In this document: piece after piece, positions 54,158 to 62,606 of the stretch
How positions within the stretch are numbered: the stretch's first letter is position 1
Layout: the number at the start of each line of letters is the position of its first letter
From: Paenibacillus sp. FSL H8-0079
GTDB lineage: Bacteria > Bacillota > Bacilli > Paenibacillales > Paenibacillaceae
Assembly: GCF_037991315.1 (NCBI RefSeq)
Contig: NZ_CP150300.1
Coordinates: 2,294,001 to 2,358,000, forward strand
Reading direction: 5' to 3'
DNA: 64,000 nucleotides
The notes under the pieces: generated by a model
Database searches by the model: none
The model's input: only the letters and a program-made list of their open reading frames with translations
Told to the model about the DNA's origin: nothing
Made by a program: the position numbers and the translations under genes

Positions 54158-54501
54158 GCAGGCTTGATAAGCATGACGATTACACAGAGGTTTCATACGT
54201 AACAGAGGCGAATCTTTGAAGTGGCGAAAATCCATTTTGAAGATTTGCTTCTTTTTAGGTTCATCATTTTGGGTTAATAATGTGTATTAACATACATAAA
54301 TGAATCAATAATCTATTTTTAGTGAGTTATGAAATGATTTAAATAAGGTTTACGACTTATGACATGGCAACGGAAGGTCTTCCATGGTACAATAAATCGT
54401 TCTCCTGAATGAATTCAGGCAAAAAAAGAAATATGGGGTAATAATGAACATGATCATTAAATGTAAAATTTCAGGTTCGGTAAAGAGGAGGGGTCACCAC
54501 C
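54158..54501. other. Intergenic region with candidate promoter
   Basis: A 344-bp gap. An extended -10 promoter TGgTACAAT (54385-54393) with a weak -35 (ATGGCA at 54364-54369, 18-bp spacer) lies about 108 bases before the exporter-family gene. A small inverted repeat TGTAT-ATACA (54283-54296) could be an operator. No terminator for the malic enzyme/HD operon was found here. Confidence 0.45.
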
Positions 54502-55569
54502 ATGTCGTTTGGTGCACGTGTACTTAAGACGGGGATCGCGGTCACGCTTGCCTTGTACCTTAGCAGCCTGTTCTTGAACCCGCAATCTCCCGTGCCTGCC
54601 GCAATCGCGGCTATATTCGCCATGCAGCCTTCCATCTATCGTTCCTGGAAATACTTCCTGGATCAGCTGCAAACGACCACACTCGGAGCTATTGTGGCCC
54701 TGGTGGGAGGTATGGTGTTGTCCAATGAGCCTATTGCTGTTGGATTAATTATTGTGCTTGTTATCATGATATGTCTTAAATTGAATATGGGCGAGACGGT
54801 TGGACTGACACTGGTCACGGTTGTATCCATTATGGAAGCTTCGGGTGACTGGCATTTTGCACTTAATCGTTTTCTGCTGACACTGGTTGGTATTGTATCG
54901 GCGTTTCTCATCAACATTACGGTATTTCCTCCGAAACCGAAGGTTCAGTTCGTGAAGCAGATCCAGAGTGTCTTCAGCGGCATGTCGTTGCTTCTGCGAA
55001 CCTCGATTTCGGATGAGATTAAGGAAGTCGTGTTCCGGGAGGAGAAAAACAACCTGGGTGGCTCCATTAAGTCTCTGTCCGACAAGTATAACTTGTTCGA
55101 AGAGGAACAGAAGAAGATGAAGCGTTCAAAATTCAGCGAAACCAGGCAGATGGTGGTCTACAAACAGATGCTGTTGAGTCTGCAAAAAGGGTATGAGGTA
55201 CTGGATTCGGTGGAACGCCACTATTTCCAGGCACCGCGGACACCGGCTATGGATCTGTTTTTTGACTCCCATCTGGAATTGGTTATCAAATTCCATGAGC
55301 ATGCACTGCTCAAGTTCGAGGATAAGTTGAAACCGAACGGCGAAGAGGCAGCGCAGTTTGTATTGGACAATGATCGTTTCATGGAACAGGCGATCACTGA
55401 GTTTGATATCGACAAGGACGGGATGTTACGATTATCCATCGTGGCAGCTGCAATCTATGATTATGGGTATCAGCTCGAACGTCTGAATCGACTTGCCGAA
55501 CATGTGCATAGCTCCAGTGAAGACAAAGAATCACAGGACAAAATTTTGAATTGGCTTAAGTGGCCTTAA
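54502..55569 (+). CDS. Aromatic acid exporter family protein (ArAE_1)
   Basis: A 355-residue membrane protein. Residues 1-150 contain about five helices of the ArAE_1/FUSC-like type (LKTGIAVTLALYLSSLF, PAAIAAIFAMQPSIYRSWK, LGAIVALVGG). The remaining 200 residues form a helical cytoplasmic domain as in ArAE_1_C proteins. The family is proposed to export aromatic acids; no substrate is shown here. GAGGAGGGG precedes ATG 54502. It is monocistronic, and a 166-bp inverted-repeat element begins seven bases beyond its stop. Confidence 0.87.
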   Translation: MSFGARVLKTGIAVTLALYLSSLFLNPQSPVPAAIAAIFAMQPSIYRSWKYFLDQLQTTTLGAIVALVGGMVLSNEPIAVGLIIVLVIMICLKLNMGETVGLTLVTVVSIMEASGDWHFALNRFLLTLVGIVSAFLINITVFPPKPKVQFVKQIQSVFSGMSLLLRTSISDEIKEVVFREEKNNLGGSIKSLSDKYNLFEEEQKKMKRSKFSETRQMVVYKQMLLSLQKGYEVLDSVERHYFQAPRTPAMDLFFDSHLELVIKFHEHALLKFEDKLKPNGEEAAQFVLDNDRFMEQAITEFDIDKDGMLRLSIVAAAIYDYGYQLERLNRLAEHVHSSSEDKESQDKILNWLKWP

Positions 55570-55575
55570 ATTCAA

Positions 55576-55741
55576 GTTCAAAAAGTCTGGTTTTCAGTAC
55601 CAAGAAGATGGAATGAAGATAGAAATGGAGTAGCGGAGCGTAGGAAAACTACGTGAGCAACGGACATTTCGGCTGAATTTCATATTCGATGCTGATGATG
55701 CCGTTAGGCATGATTCGTAATCAAAATTAGACTTTTTGAAC
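55576..55741. repeat. 166-bp element with 13-bp perfect terminal inverted repeats
   Basis: GTTCAAAAAGTCT (55576-55588) is repeated as its exact reverse complement at 55729-55741. Beyond the 13 bp the arms stay partly alike (TTTT, A and TAC positions), making an imperfect arm of about 26 bp. Two smaller hairpins are inside: CGTAG-GAAAA-CTACG (55639-55653) and ATGCC-GTTA-GGCAT (55698-55711). It encodes no protein. The form is that of a MITE-like or structured intergenic repeat. I believe similar sequences occur in other Paenibacillus genomes, but that is from memory. No clear target-site duplication is seen and there is only one copy in this window. Confidence 0.7.
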
Positions 55742-55802
55742 AACCTCTAAGTGCGAATTGCACACCTGCTTGGCGATCATATACAATGGAGTTACAACAT
55801 AG

Positions 55803-55830
55803 CCCGGACAAACGTGTCCGGGTTGTTTTG
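55803..55830 (+). terminator. Terminator downstream of the exporter and repeat element
   Basis: CCCGGACA (55803-55810) and TGTCCGGG (55815-55822) around AACG, followed by TTGTTTTG. It could end transcripts crossing the repeat element. Confidence 0.8.
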
Positions 55831-55885
55831 TCATACATAGGGCTGAATGGCATGAATGAATTTTAACGAACTGAGGGATAGAGAC

Positions 55886-56347
55886 ATGATTATAGAGGAA
55901 TTGGACGCTGAATTAATGGAATGGTTGAGTGGGACAAATCTGGAGCATAAACAGCATGAAGCCATGCAACTGCTGACCGTATCTGAGGATCAGTGGCCGC
56001 ATCAGGCGATGATCAGTATGGGCGAAGTCATTGCGATAAGTCCGCATCAGCTTAGACTGGCTCTGTGGCAAGGTACACAGACCAGTATGAACATGAGCAA
56101 AACAGGCAAGGCTACCTTGATTGCGGTTCAAGGACAGCGATTGCTGCATATCCGTATAGAAGTAGAGCTGTTGCCTGAGATGAAGGGCGCTGTTCATCCG
56201 AGAGATCGCTTTGAAGCCAGAGTGCTTCATGTACGTGTAGATCACGCGCCATATGCGGAGATCACTTCAGGAATTACATTTCAATTAAAAGATGAACTTG
56301 TGGCAATTACCCGCTGGAAAGAGACAATTGAAGAATTGCGAAAGTAG
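55886..56347 (+). CDS. Pyridoxamine 5'-phosphate oxidase-like (FMN split-barrel) protein
   Basis: A 153-residue soluble protein. The arrangement (LTVSEDQWPHQAMISMGEVIAISPHQLRLALWQGTQTSMNM then GKATLIAVQGQRLLHIRIEVE) is typical of the FMN-binding split-barrel fold, in which residues around the SxxNM/T stretch bind the flavin phosphate. The specific substrate is unknown. GAGGGAT lies before ATG 55886, while the in-frame ATG at 55856 lacks a ribosome-binding site. It stands alone between the terminator at 55803 and the helD gene. Confidence 0.72.
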   Translation: MIIEELDAELMEWLSGTNLEHKQHEAMQLLTVSEDQWPHQAMISMGEVIAISPHQLRLALWQGTQTSMNMSKTGKATLIAVQGQRLLHIRIEVELLPEMKGAVHPRDRFEARVLHVRVDHAPYAEITSGITFQLKDELVAITRWKETIEELRK

Positions 56348-56590
56348 GCATGAATGGCTTAATCAGTTGAGGACCCGGTGATTGGGTAATAATGAAGAAG
56401 AAACAACAAAAAACGCCTCCGCTTGCATCGGGACGTTGTCACTGGTACAATAAAAAATGGTTTTCAGAAAATTAGAACTAATTAACATAAAATTAAAATG
56501 TTTACTTTCTAATAATTATACCATTGCCTTTTCGGGCTTGTCAAATGGGATTTTGAGGACACAATCCGGGGAAAGAGGGGCTATTAACAT

Positions 56591-58966
56591 ATGAGTACAG
56601 AGCAGCAGTGGAGTGAGGAACAACAACGGGTTAACACCGTGACCGATCAGATTGAGCGCAAGATCACAACGTTAGAAGATGAAGTAGGTTCCTTCCGGGA
56701 CGAAGTGGTTGGCATGAGAAAAGACTTCTGGGACGAAGTTACGATGAACTTTAGCGAAGCGGACGATGTCGGGGAGACTTCAACCAGCATGCGACAGCAG
56801 TCACAGGTACTGTCCGATCGGGAGCGTAGCCATCTGAATACAGCGGGTGCGTTGGACAAAATGAAACGACTGCATCATTCACCATATTTTGGCCGCATTG
56901 ATTTCAAAGAAGATGGATATCCAAATGCAGAACGCATTTACCTGGGGATCGCATCTTTGCTGGACGAGAAAGAAGAATCCTTTCTGGTCTACGACTGGCG
57001 TGCGCCAATCTCCAACCTGTATTATGACGGGGCGCCGGGTCAGATCACGTATCATACACCAAGCGGCGAGATTAGCGGTGATATAGAGATGAAACGGCAG
57101 TTTGTCATTCGGGACGGACGTATCCGCTTTATGTTCGACACGGGGGTTACGATTGGCGATGAGTTGTTGCAGGCCGTGCTCAGTCGAACTTCGGATGCGC
57201 AGATGAAGAGTATTGTAGCGACCATTCAGAAAGAGCAAAACCGGATTATTCGCAATGACCGGACACGCATGCTCATTGTGCAAGGCGCAGCCGGAAGTGG
57301 CAAAACATCCGCAGCGCTCCAGCGTGTGGCCTATCTTCTCTATAAATACCGCGAGCATCTGCAAGCGGATCAGATGGTTCTTTTTTCGCCGAATCCGATG
57401 TTCAACAGTTATGTCTCTACGGTACTGCCTGAGCTTGGGGAGGAGAATATGTTGCAAACGACCTTCCAGGAGTATCTGGAACGCCGTTTGGGTCGTGAAT
57501 ATCAACTGGAAGATCCGTTCATTCAGCTTGAATATGTACTTACGGGGACGGAAGATCCCGATTACGATGTTCGTATGTCCAGCATTCGGTTCAAGTCATC
57601 CGAATCTTTCCTGAAGGTCATTACGCGTTATAAGGAAAGCATGCTGTCAGGGGGCATGAAGTTCAAGCCGGTTCGCTTCCAGGGCCGAGCGATTGTCACG
57701 TCAGAGGCTATGGCTGAGAAATTCTACAGCTTCGAGTCGTCCGTTAAGCTGGTGAGTCGACTGGAGATGTTGCGGGACTGGATGCTGAAAGAACTGTCTG
57801 CTTTTGGTAAAGGTGAACTGGATGCGCCTTGGGTTGATCAGCAGCTTGATCTGATGGAGCCGGAGGATCTGCAACGTGCGTATCAACGGTTGAAGCGCAA
57901 GCAAAAAGGAAAGACCCATACGTTTAATGACTTCGAGCAGGAAAGAGGGATTCTGGCACGTATGGTGGTCAGTGACCGACTCAAACCGTTGCGAAAATGG
58001 ATTAAGTCCTTACGATTCGTTGATATAAGACAATTATATGCACATCTATTCAACGATCAGGCTCAGATGGTACGACTGCTTGGTGACGAAGCGCTGCCTG
58101 CTCAATGGGATGAAATCTGTAAGATGACGTTACGCAGATTGAAGCTTCAGGAGTTGGCCTATGAAGATATTACGCCATACTTGTACCTACGTGAGCTTAT
58201 GCTTGGATTCCATATTAACTCCAATATTCGTCATGTCATTATTGATGAGGCACAGGATTATTCTGCATTTCAGCTGGCCTTTATGAAGAGATTATTCCCA
58301 CGGGCGAAAATAACAGCACTCGGTGACTTTAATCAGGCAATCTATGCCCACTCTTCCGTGCTTAGTGGAACAGGACCTTTGACTAACCTGTATGGACCTG
58401 ACAATACGGAAGTGATTGAGCTCACCAGAAGTTATCGATCTACCCGGGAGATCGTGGAGTTTACCCGTGGTATGGTGCCTGGCGGGGAAGAGATTATTCC
58501 ATTTAACCGCAGTGGCGAGAAGCCTAAAGTGATCGTTTCTTCAGATCCGGAGCGTCATATGAACGTTATCACAACAGACCTCAAGCACTTGATTGAGGAA
58601 GGGTATGAATCAGTTGCAGTCATCTGCAAGACCGCCGAAGAGAGCAAAGCAGTACATGCTGCATTGAGCAAGGCACTGCCCACAGCACCGAAGTTAATCA
58701 AGAAAACGACGCTAGCATTTGAACAGGGGGTTCATGTCATTCCGGCATATCTGGCCAAAGGTGTGGAATTCGATGCTGTCCTGATCTATGACGGTTCTGC
58801 AGAGCAGTATGCCCAAGAACATGAACGCAAGTTGTTCTACACGGCTTGTACGCGAGCGATGCATTTGCTGCACGTCTATTGTGTGGGCACACCGAGTCCG
58901 TTCATTACCTCCCAGTCGGAAGAATGGTACGATCTTGGCAAGGTGTCTGCTGCGCAAGTGGACTGA
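56591..58966 (+). CDS. helD: HelD, UvrD/Rep-like RNA polymerase recycling ATPase
   Basis: A 791-residue superfamily 1 ATPase that, in B. subtilis, releases stalled RNA polymerase from DNA. The N-terminal 60 residues are a coiled-coil arm (VTDQIERKITTLEDEVGSFRDEV) that reaches into the polymerase secondary channel. YFGRIDFKEDGY and YDWRAPISNLYYD are HelD-specific blocks. Walker A is GAAGSGKT (residues 232-239), Walker B VIIDEAQDYS, and the C-terminal motifs include LTRSYRSTREIVEF, KGVEFDAVLIYD and YTACTRAMHLL. The ribosome-binding site GAAAGAGGGG precedes ATG 56591. It is monocistronic with a terminator after it. The window also encodes a RapA-like ATPase (YqhH). Confidence 0.93.
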   Translation: MSTEQQWSEEQQRVNTVTDQIERKITTLEDEVGSFRDEVVGMRKDFWDEVTMNFSEADDVGETSTSMRQQSQVLSDRERSHLNTAGALDKMKRLHHSPYFGRIDFKEDGYPNAERIYLGIASLLDEKEESFLVYDWRAPISNLYYDGAPGQITYHTPSGEISGDIEMKRQFVIRDGRIRFMFDTGVTIGDELLQAVLSRTSDAQMKSIVATIQKEQNRIIRNDRTRMLIVQGAAGSGKTSAALQRVAYLLYKYREHLQADQMVLFSPNPMFNSYVSTVLPELGEENMLQTTFQEYLERRLGREYQLEDPFIQLEYVLTGTEDPDYDVRMSSIRFKSSESFLKVITRYKESMLSGGMKFKPVRFQGRAIVTSEAMAEKFYSFESSVKLVSRLEMLRDWMLKELSAFGKGELDAPWVDQQLDLMEPEDLQRAYQRLKRKQKGKTHTFNDFEQERGILARMVVSDRLKPLRKWIKSLRFVDIRQLYAHLFNDQAQMVRLLGDEALPAQWDEICKMTLRRLKLQELAYEDITPYLYLRELMLGFHINSNIRHVIIDEAQDYSAFQLAFMKRLFPRAKITALGDFNQAIYAHSSVLSGTGPLTNLYGPDNTEVIELTRSYRSTREIVEFTRGMVPGGEEIIPFNRSGEKPKVIVSSDPERHMNVITTDLKHLIEEGYESVAVICKTAEESKAVHAALSKALPTAPKLIKKTTLAFEQGVHVIPAYLAKGVEFDAVLIYDGSAEQYAQEHERKLFYTACTRAMHLLHVYCVGTPSPFITSQSEEWYDLGKVSAAQVD

Positions 58967-58989
58967 CATAACACGTTCATATGCATGAA

Positions 58990-59024
58990 GAAGGCTTCCG
59001 TTCAATGGAACGGGAGTCTTTTTG
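58990..59024 (+). terminator. helD terminator
   Basis: Arms AGGCTTCCGTT and AACGGGAGTCTT around CAATGG (one mismatch), followed by TTTTT, about 24 bases after the stop. Confidence 0.8.
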
Positions 59025-59204
59025 TATATGATACATAGATCAGGAAGAAGCTAGTTTGGCGAAGAAAGTATACGAGATGAGGTTCCAGCCAGGTATAGGT
59101 GATCGTATTGAACAAAAAAACTTGACGTGAATTCGTAAGGATTGGGTTCCATGGATAAATATTACTTCATAATTTGTATTTAAGCACAATGGATGTGATT
59201 TTTC

Positions 59205-59233
59205 TTTACACATGAGGTCTGGACTCATATAAT
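59205..59233 (+). promoter_or_regulatory. Sigma-A promoter of the adenine deaminase gene
   Basis: TTTACA (59205-59210), 17-bp spacer, TATAAT (59228-59233), 48 bases before the start codon. This is the best promoter match in the window. The surrounding 314-bp gap (58967-59280) otherwise holds only the helD terminator. Confidence 0.8.
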
Positions 59234-59280
59234 CGTAACAATATATTTTTTTGGGATCGTTTATTAAAGGAGGAAACCAT

Positions 59281-61140
59281 ATGAACAAATCATCTTTTGA
59301 ACGGCCGCTTATGGCCGATTGTGTACCGGATCTGGTCGCTACAGCCCGGGGAGATCTACCAGCGACTTTGGTCATTAAGGGAGGTACGCTAGTGAACGTG
59401 ATATCGGGTGAGATTTTGCCTGAGATGTCCATAGCTGTACAAGGAGCTCGTATCGCTTATGTCGGCAAAGATGTAAGCCACACTATCGGAGAACATACGC
59501 TGATTATTGAAGCGAACGGCAAGTATATCGCTCCTGGTTTGCTGGATGGACACTGCCATATCGAAAGTACACAAATGAAAGTAACCGAGTTTGCGAGAGC
59601 AGTATTGCCTTCAGGCACGACCGGAGGTTTCTTCGACCCACATGAGATCTCCAACGTGCTTGGTCTCAAAGGACTGAGATTGATGCTGGACGAAGCACGG
59701 ACCACTCCGATGGCTGCGTATATGCAGGTGGCTTCCTGTGTGCCTTCCACTCATCCGGGACTAGAGACAACGGGTGCCTATATAGGGCCTGAAGAGGTGG
59801 CTGAGGCTCTTTCCTGGGGTCCGGACATGATTGGCCTTGGGGAAGTGATGAACTTCCCTGGGGTCGTCTACGGGGACGAGACGATGATCGGTGAGATACA
59901 GGCGACTCTGCGGGCAGGCAAAGTGGCAGACGGTCACTTTACCTGGGCAGCAGATGACTGGCGTCTGCCAGCTTACGCAGCGAGTGGCGTAACAGGGGAT
60001 CATGAATGTGTGACCAAGGAAGATGTGGTCGAACGTCTGCGACTCGGGATGTACGCGAAGATGCGCCAAGGTTCGGCATGGCATGATGTGGCTGAGACGA
60101 TCAAAGCCTGTACCGAGCTTGGATTGGATACACGCCGGATGATGCTGGTGACTGATGACCGAAGCTCTGAATCGCTGCTCAAAGAAGGACATATGGACTT
60201 TGTTGTTCGTCTGGCAATCTCCCAAGGCGTGAAGCCGGTCACGGCTTTCCAAATGGCTACCATTAACACGGCTGAGCGCTTCGGGGTTGCGCGCGACATT
60301 GGTGCGGTTATTCCGGGCAATATAGCCGATATTATTCTGCTGGACGGTCGTCTGGCGGATGTACGTGTGGGGATGACGATTGCTGCCGGGCAAGTTGTGG
60401 CCGAGAATGGGAAAATGACGGCGGTCTGGGATAGCTTCACGTATCCTGAGGAAGCACTGAACACGGTGAAGTTGGAAGCTAATATTCAGCCAGAGGATCT
60501 GGAGCTGGCTGCACCCATCACAGAGGGTACGATTGGTGCCAAAATCATTCATGTGACAGAGAACCATGTGGATACGAAGGAGAAACACCTGCCTGTTACA
60601 GTGCAGAACGGCAAGGTTGTGGTTTCAACTTCAGGGGAAGTATGCAAAATCGCGGTATTGGAGCGTCACAAACAAACCGGCAATCGCGCGGTTGCGCTGG
60701 TTGGAGGCATTGGCTTCACATCGCCTGCAGCGATTGCGATGACGGTTGCTCATGACAGTCACAACCTGTTAATTATCGGTAATGATGATGCCCTGATGTC
60801 CGAAGCCGGTAATCGTGTCATTCGCATGCAAGGTGGGGTAGCCGTGGTAACAGCTACAGGTGTAACTGAATTCCCGCTGCGGATCGCAGGTTTGATGTCA
60901 ACCGAGTCTTTCGAAGTGGTTGCAGCCCAATCGGCATCAGTCAGTGAAGCTTTACAATCCGCAGGCTGTACGTTGAATAATGCATTTATGACACTTTCCT
61001 TGTTGGCGCTGGTTGTAATTCCAGAATTGCGTTTGTCTGACAAGGGGCTCGTGCGGATTTCTGCAGAAGGCATTGAACTGGTGTCCCTTTTCGATGAAGT
61101 GGTGGACGGTACACCGGTAACTCCATCGGGTAATGAATGA
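59281..61140 (+). CDS. ade: Adenine deaminase
   Basis: A 619-residue metallo-amidohydrolase converting adenine to hypoxanthine in purine salvage. PGLLDGHCHIEST holds the first metal His pair. Further blocks are VPSTHPGLETTGA, GLGEVMNFPGVV, VADGHFTWAADDW, GDHECVT and the catalytic-site TDDRSSESLLKEGHMD. The C-terminal adenine-deaminase domain follows (ALVGGIGFTSPAAIAMTVAHDSHNLLIIGND). The length is slightly above the usual ~580-590 because of a longer N-terminus and an extended tail. AAAGGAGG precedes ATG 59281; a TTG 30 bases further up is rejected. It has its own strong promoter and terminator. No PurR box or complete purine riboswitch was found upstream. Confidence 0.93.
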   Translation: MNKSSFERPLMADCVPDLVATARGDLPATLVIKGGTLVNVISGEILPEMSIAVQGARIAYVGKDVSHTIGEHTLIIEANGKYIAPGLLDGHCHIESTQMKVTEFARAVLPSGTTGGFFDPHEISNVLGLKGLRLMLDEARTTPMAAYMQVASCVPSTHPGLETTGAYIGPEEVAEALSWGPDMIGLGEVMNFPGVVYGDETMIGEIQATLRAGKVADGHFTWAADDWRLPAYAASGVTGDHECVTKEDVVERLRLGMYAKMRQGSAWHDVAETIKACTELGLDTRRMMLVTDDRSSESLLKEGHMDFVVRLAISQGVKPVTAFQMATINTAERFGVARDIGAVIPGNIADIILLDGRLADVRVGMTIAAGQVVAENGKMTAVWDSFTYPEEALNTVKLEANIQPEDLELAAPITEGTIGAKIIHVTENHVDTKEKHLPVTVQNGKVVVSTSGEVCKIAVLERHKQTGNRAVALVGGIGFTSPAAIAMTVAHDSHNLLIIGNDDALMSEAGNRVIRMQGGVAVVTATGVTEFPLRIAGLMSTESFEVVAAQSASVSEALQSAGCTLNNAFMTLSLLALVVIPELRLSDKGLVRISAEGIELVSLFDEVVDGTPVTPSGNE

Positions 61141-61185
61141 ACGGAAATGTTGACTAGAGCATTATTAAATCGAGATACATGCAAA

Positions 61186-61208
61186 GCCGCCTAAGGGCGG
61201 TTTTTTTG
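61186..61208 (+). terminator. Adenine deaminase terminator
   Basis: CCGCC (61187-61191) and GGCGG (61196-61200) with a four-base loop and a run of seven T's, 46 bases after the stop. Confidence 0.85.
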
Positions 61209-61527
61209 TGCTTTTATGGAGAAAACGCTTTCTAGGTCTTCTGGGGCTTGGTTTACATATGGCAATAATGACTGAAGTCGTGAAGAAAGTGGGGTTAATT
61301 TATATAATAGCTGATATTTGTGACTTTTGAACTATACATACAGAACTGTGAATTCCCGAAATAATGTTATATGATTCTTTCGTCGTAAGTCTTAGAGATG
61401 ATATTGCATATAGAAGCAATCCAAATTCGTCGTACTTAAATAAGTCTCCATAAAATGAATATGAAACGACACAATTTCATCCGGATTTGCACGTCAGAGC
61501 TGATAATTTCAGAGGGAGTGTACAAAT
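61209..61527. other. Intergenic region upstream of the secreted protein
   Basis: A 319-bp AT-rich gap. A palindrome AGAAAACGCTTTCT near 61224-61237 resembles a cre site but misses the first T and last A, and it is 290 bases from the next gene. I could not place a promoter with confidence and see no RNA element. Confidence 0.35.
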
Positions 61528-62448
61528 ATGAAAAGCAAAAGAGGTTACCGTTTTATCTTATTACTCAGTTGTTTGATCCTGTGTGCGAGTACAGCCTATA
61601 CTTCGAAAGCCGTTGCTATTGGTTCTGTGGATAGTTATGAAACGATTCATGGGAACCTTGATGTGCCGGTAAGAGCGACGTGGGTGTGGGATACAACCCA
61701 GATTCGAAGCAACCCTCAAGAAGTATTGAATTTTGCGACAACGAACAAGATTAATACAATCTATCTGCAGATGAACCGGGATGTGAAAATTCCGGATTAT
61801 AAAAGCTTTATCCGTCAGGCGAGAGCCAAGAATATTGCGGTTGACGTTATGGATGGAAGATCAGCCTGGGGGCTGACGGAAAGTCGGGAACAGATTGCTT
61901 CCTTCTTAGACTGGATCGAAGCGTATCAGGCAGAGGCTCTGCCTAATGAGAAATTTGCTGGTATTCATCTGGATATTGAGCCACATGTGCATCCGCAATG
62001 GAAAATCAATCAGGCTAGTGTGATCACGCAGTGGCAAGGCAATGTGGAGTATATTGTTGGCAGAGCATCACGGATGAAGATGCCGGTAGCCGCTGATCTG
62101 CCTTTCTGGCTGGATAACTACAAAATTCCGGGTTCAACGATGGCGGTTAGCAGCTGGATGATCCGCAAATTTGACTCCATCACCATCATGGCGTACCGCG
62201 ATACAGCGGCTGCGATCTATAGTGTAGCGAAGGATGAGCTTGCAGAAGCGGCTCTGCTTGGCAAGACGATCTCTATAGCCGTGGAAACGAAGCAAAGTAA
62301 GGAAGGCGACTTCATTACCTTTTATGAAGAGGGATCTACTTATATGGAAGCACAATTGAAGTTGGTCGAAAAAATGGCTTCAGCACATGCGTCCTTTAAC
62401 GGGTTCTCCGTGCATGAATACACTTCATGGAAGACAATGAAAAAGTGA
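61528..62448 (+). CDS. Secreted protein of unknown function, possibly a TIM-barrel hydrolase
   Basis: A 306-residue protein with a signal peptide (about residues 1-30: KSKRGYRFILLLSCLILCAS to AVA). The mature part reads like a small alpha/beta barrel: RATWVWDTTQIRSNPQEVLNFA, INTIYLQMN, NIAVDVMDGRSAWGL, FAGIHLDIEPH, MPVAADLPFW, FDSITIMAYRD and ISIAVETK are strand-like blocks in order. The LDIEPH pair of acids at the end of one strand recalls the DxE catalytic stretch of GH18-like enzymes, but the full motif is absent. The final AYRD and ETK blocks also suit a glycosidase barrel. I do not recognise a named family. GAGGGAG precedes ATG 61528. A bidirectional terminator follows. Confidence 0.8.
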   Translation: MKSKRGYRFILLLSCLILCASTAYTSKAVAIGSVDSYETIHGNLDVPVRATWVWDTTQIRSNPQEVLNFATTNKINTIYLQMNRDVKIPDYKSFIRQARAKNIAVDVMDGRSAWGLTESREQIASFLDWIEAYQAEALPNEKFAGIHLDIEPHVHPQWKINQASVITQWQGNVEYIVGRASRMKMPVAADLPFWLDNYKIPGSTMAVSSWMIRKFDSITIMAYRDTAAAIYSVAKDELAEAALLGKTISIAVETKQSKEGDFITFYEEGSTYMEAQLKLVEKMASAHASFNGFSVHEYTSWKTMKK

Positions 62449-62565
62449 GGCAATGTTAAGCTTCAAAATTATAGCTCTGATAGCAGCGAATGAGATGAGT
62501 TCTAACTCAGCTAAAGTGGCTCAGATCAAAGCGTTATCTGACTCGTTCGCAGGAAAGTTAATAAA

Positions 62566-62601
62566 GAAGGTGCTTGCAGCTGATGAGCTGTGAGCACCTT
62601 C
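62566..62601. terminator. Bidirectional terminator
   Basis: GAAGGTGCT (62566-62574) and AGCACCTTC (62593-62601) with inner CAGCT/AGCTG pairing. T-rich runs flank it on both strands. It lies between the convergent secreted-protein and AraC genes. Confidence 0.85.
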
Positions 62602-62606
62602 TTCTT

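Noticed and set aside
56406..56438. Terminator-like hairpin between the split-barrel gene and helD
   Set aside because: Its T run lies on the minus strand, and no gene reads into it from the right; on the plus strand it lacks a T tract, so I do not call it a terminator.
59221..59250. Start of a purine riboswitch (CTCATATAATC) before adenine deaminase
   Set aside because: Only the first strand of the motif is present; the conserved GTTTCTACC loop and the closing stem are missing, and TATAAT is better explained as the -10 of a TTTACA-17-TATAAT promoter.
59040..59432. 130-codon open frame on the minus strand
   Set aside because: It overlaps the promoter and first part of the adenine deaminase gene antisense, with no ribosome-binding site or family features.
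61224..61237. cre-like palindrome AGAAAACGCTTTCT
   Set aside because: It misses the first T and the last A of the pattern and is about 290 bases from the nearest downstream start.
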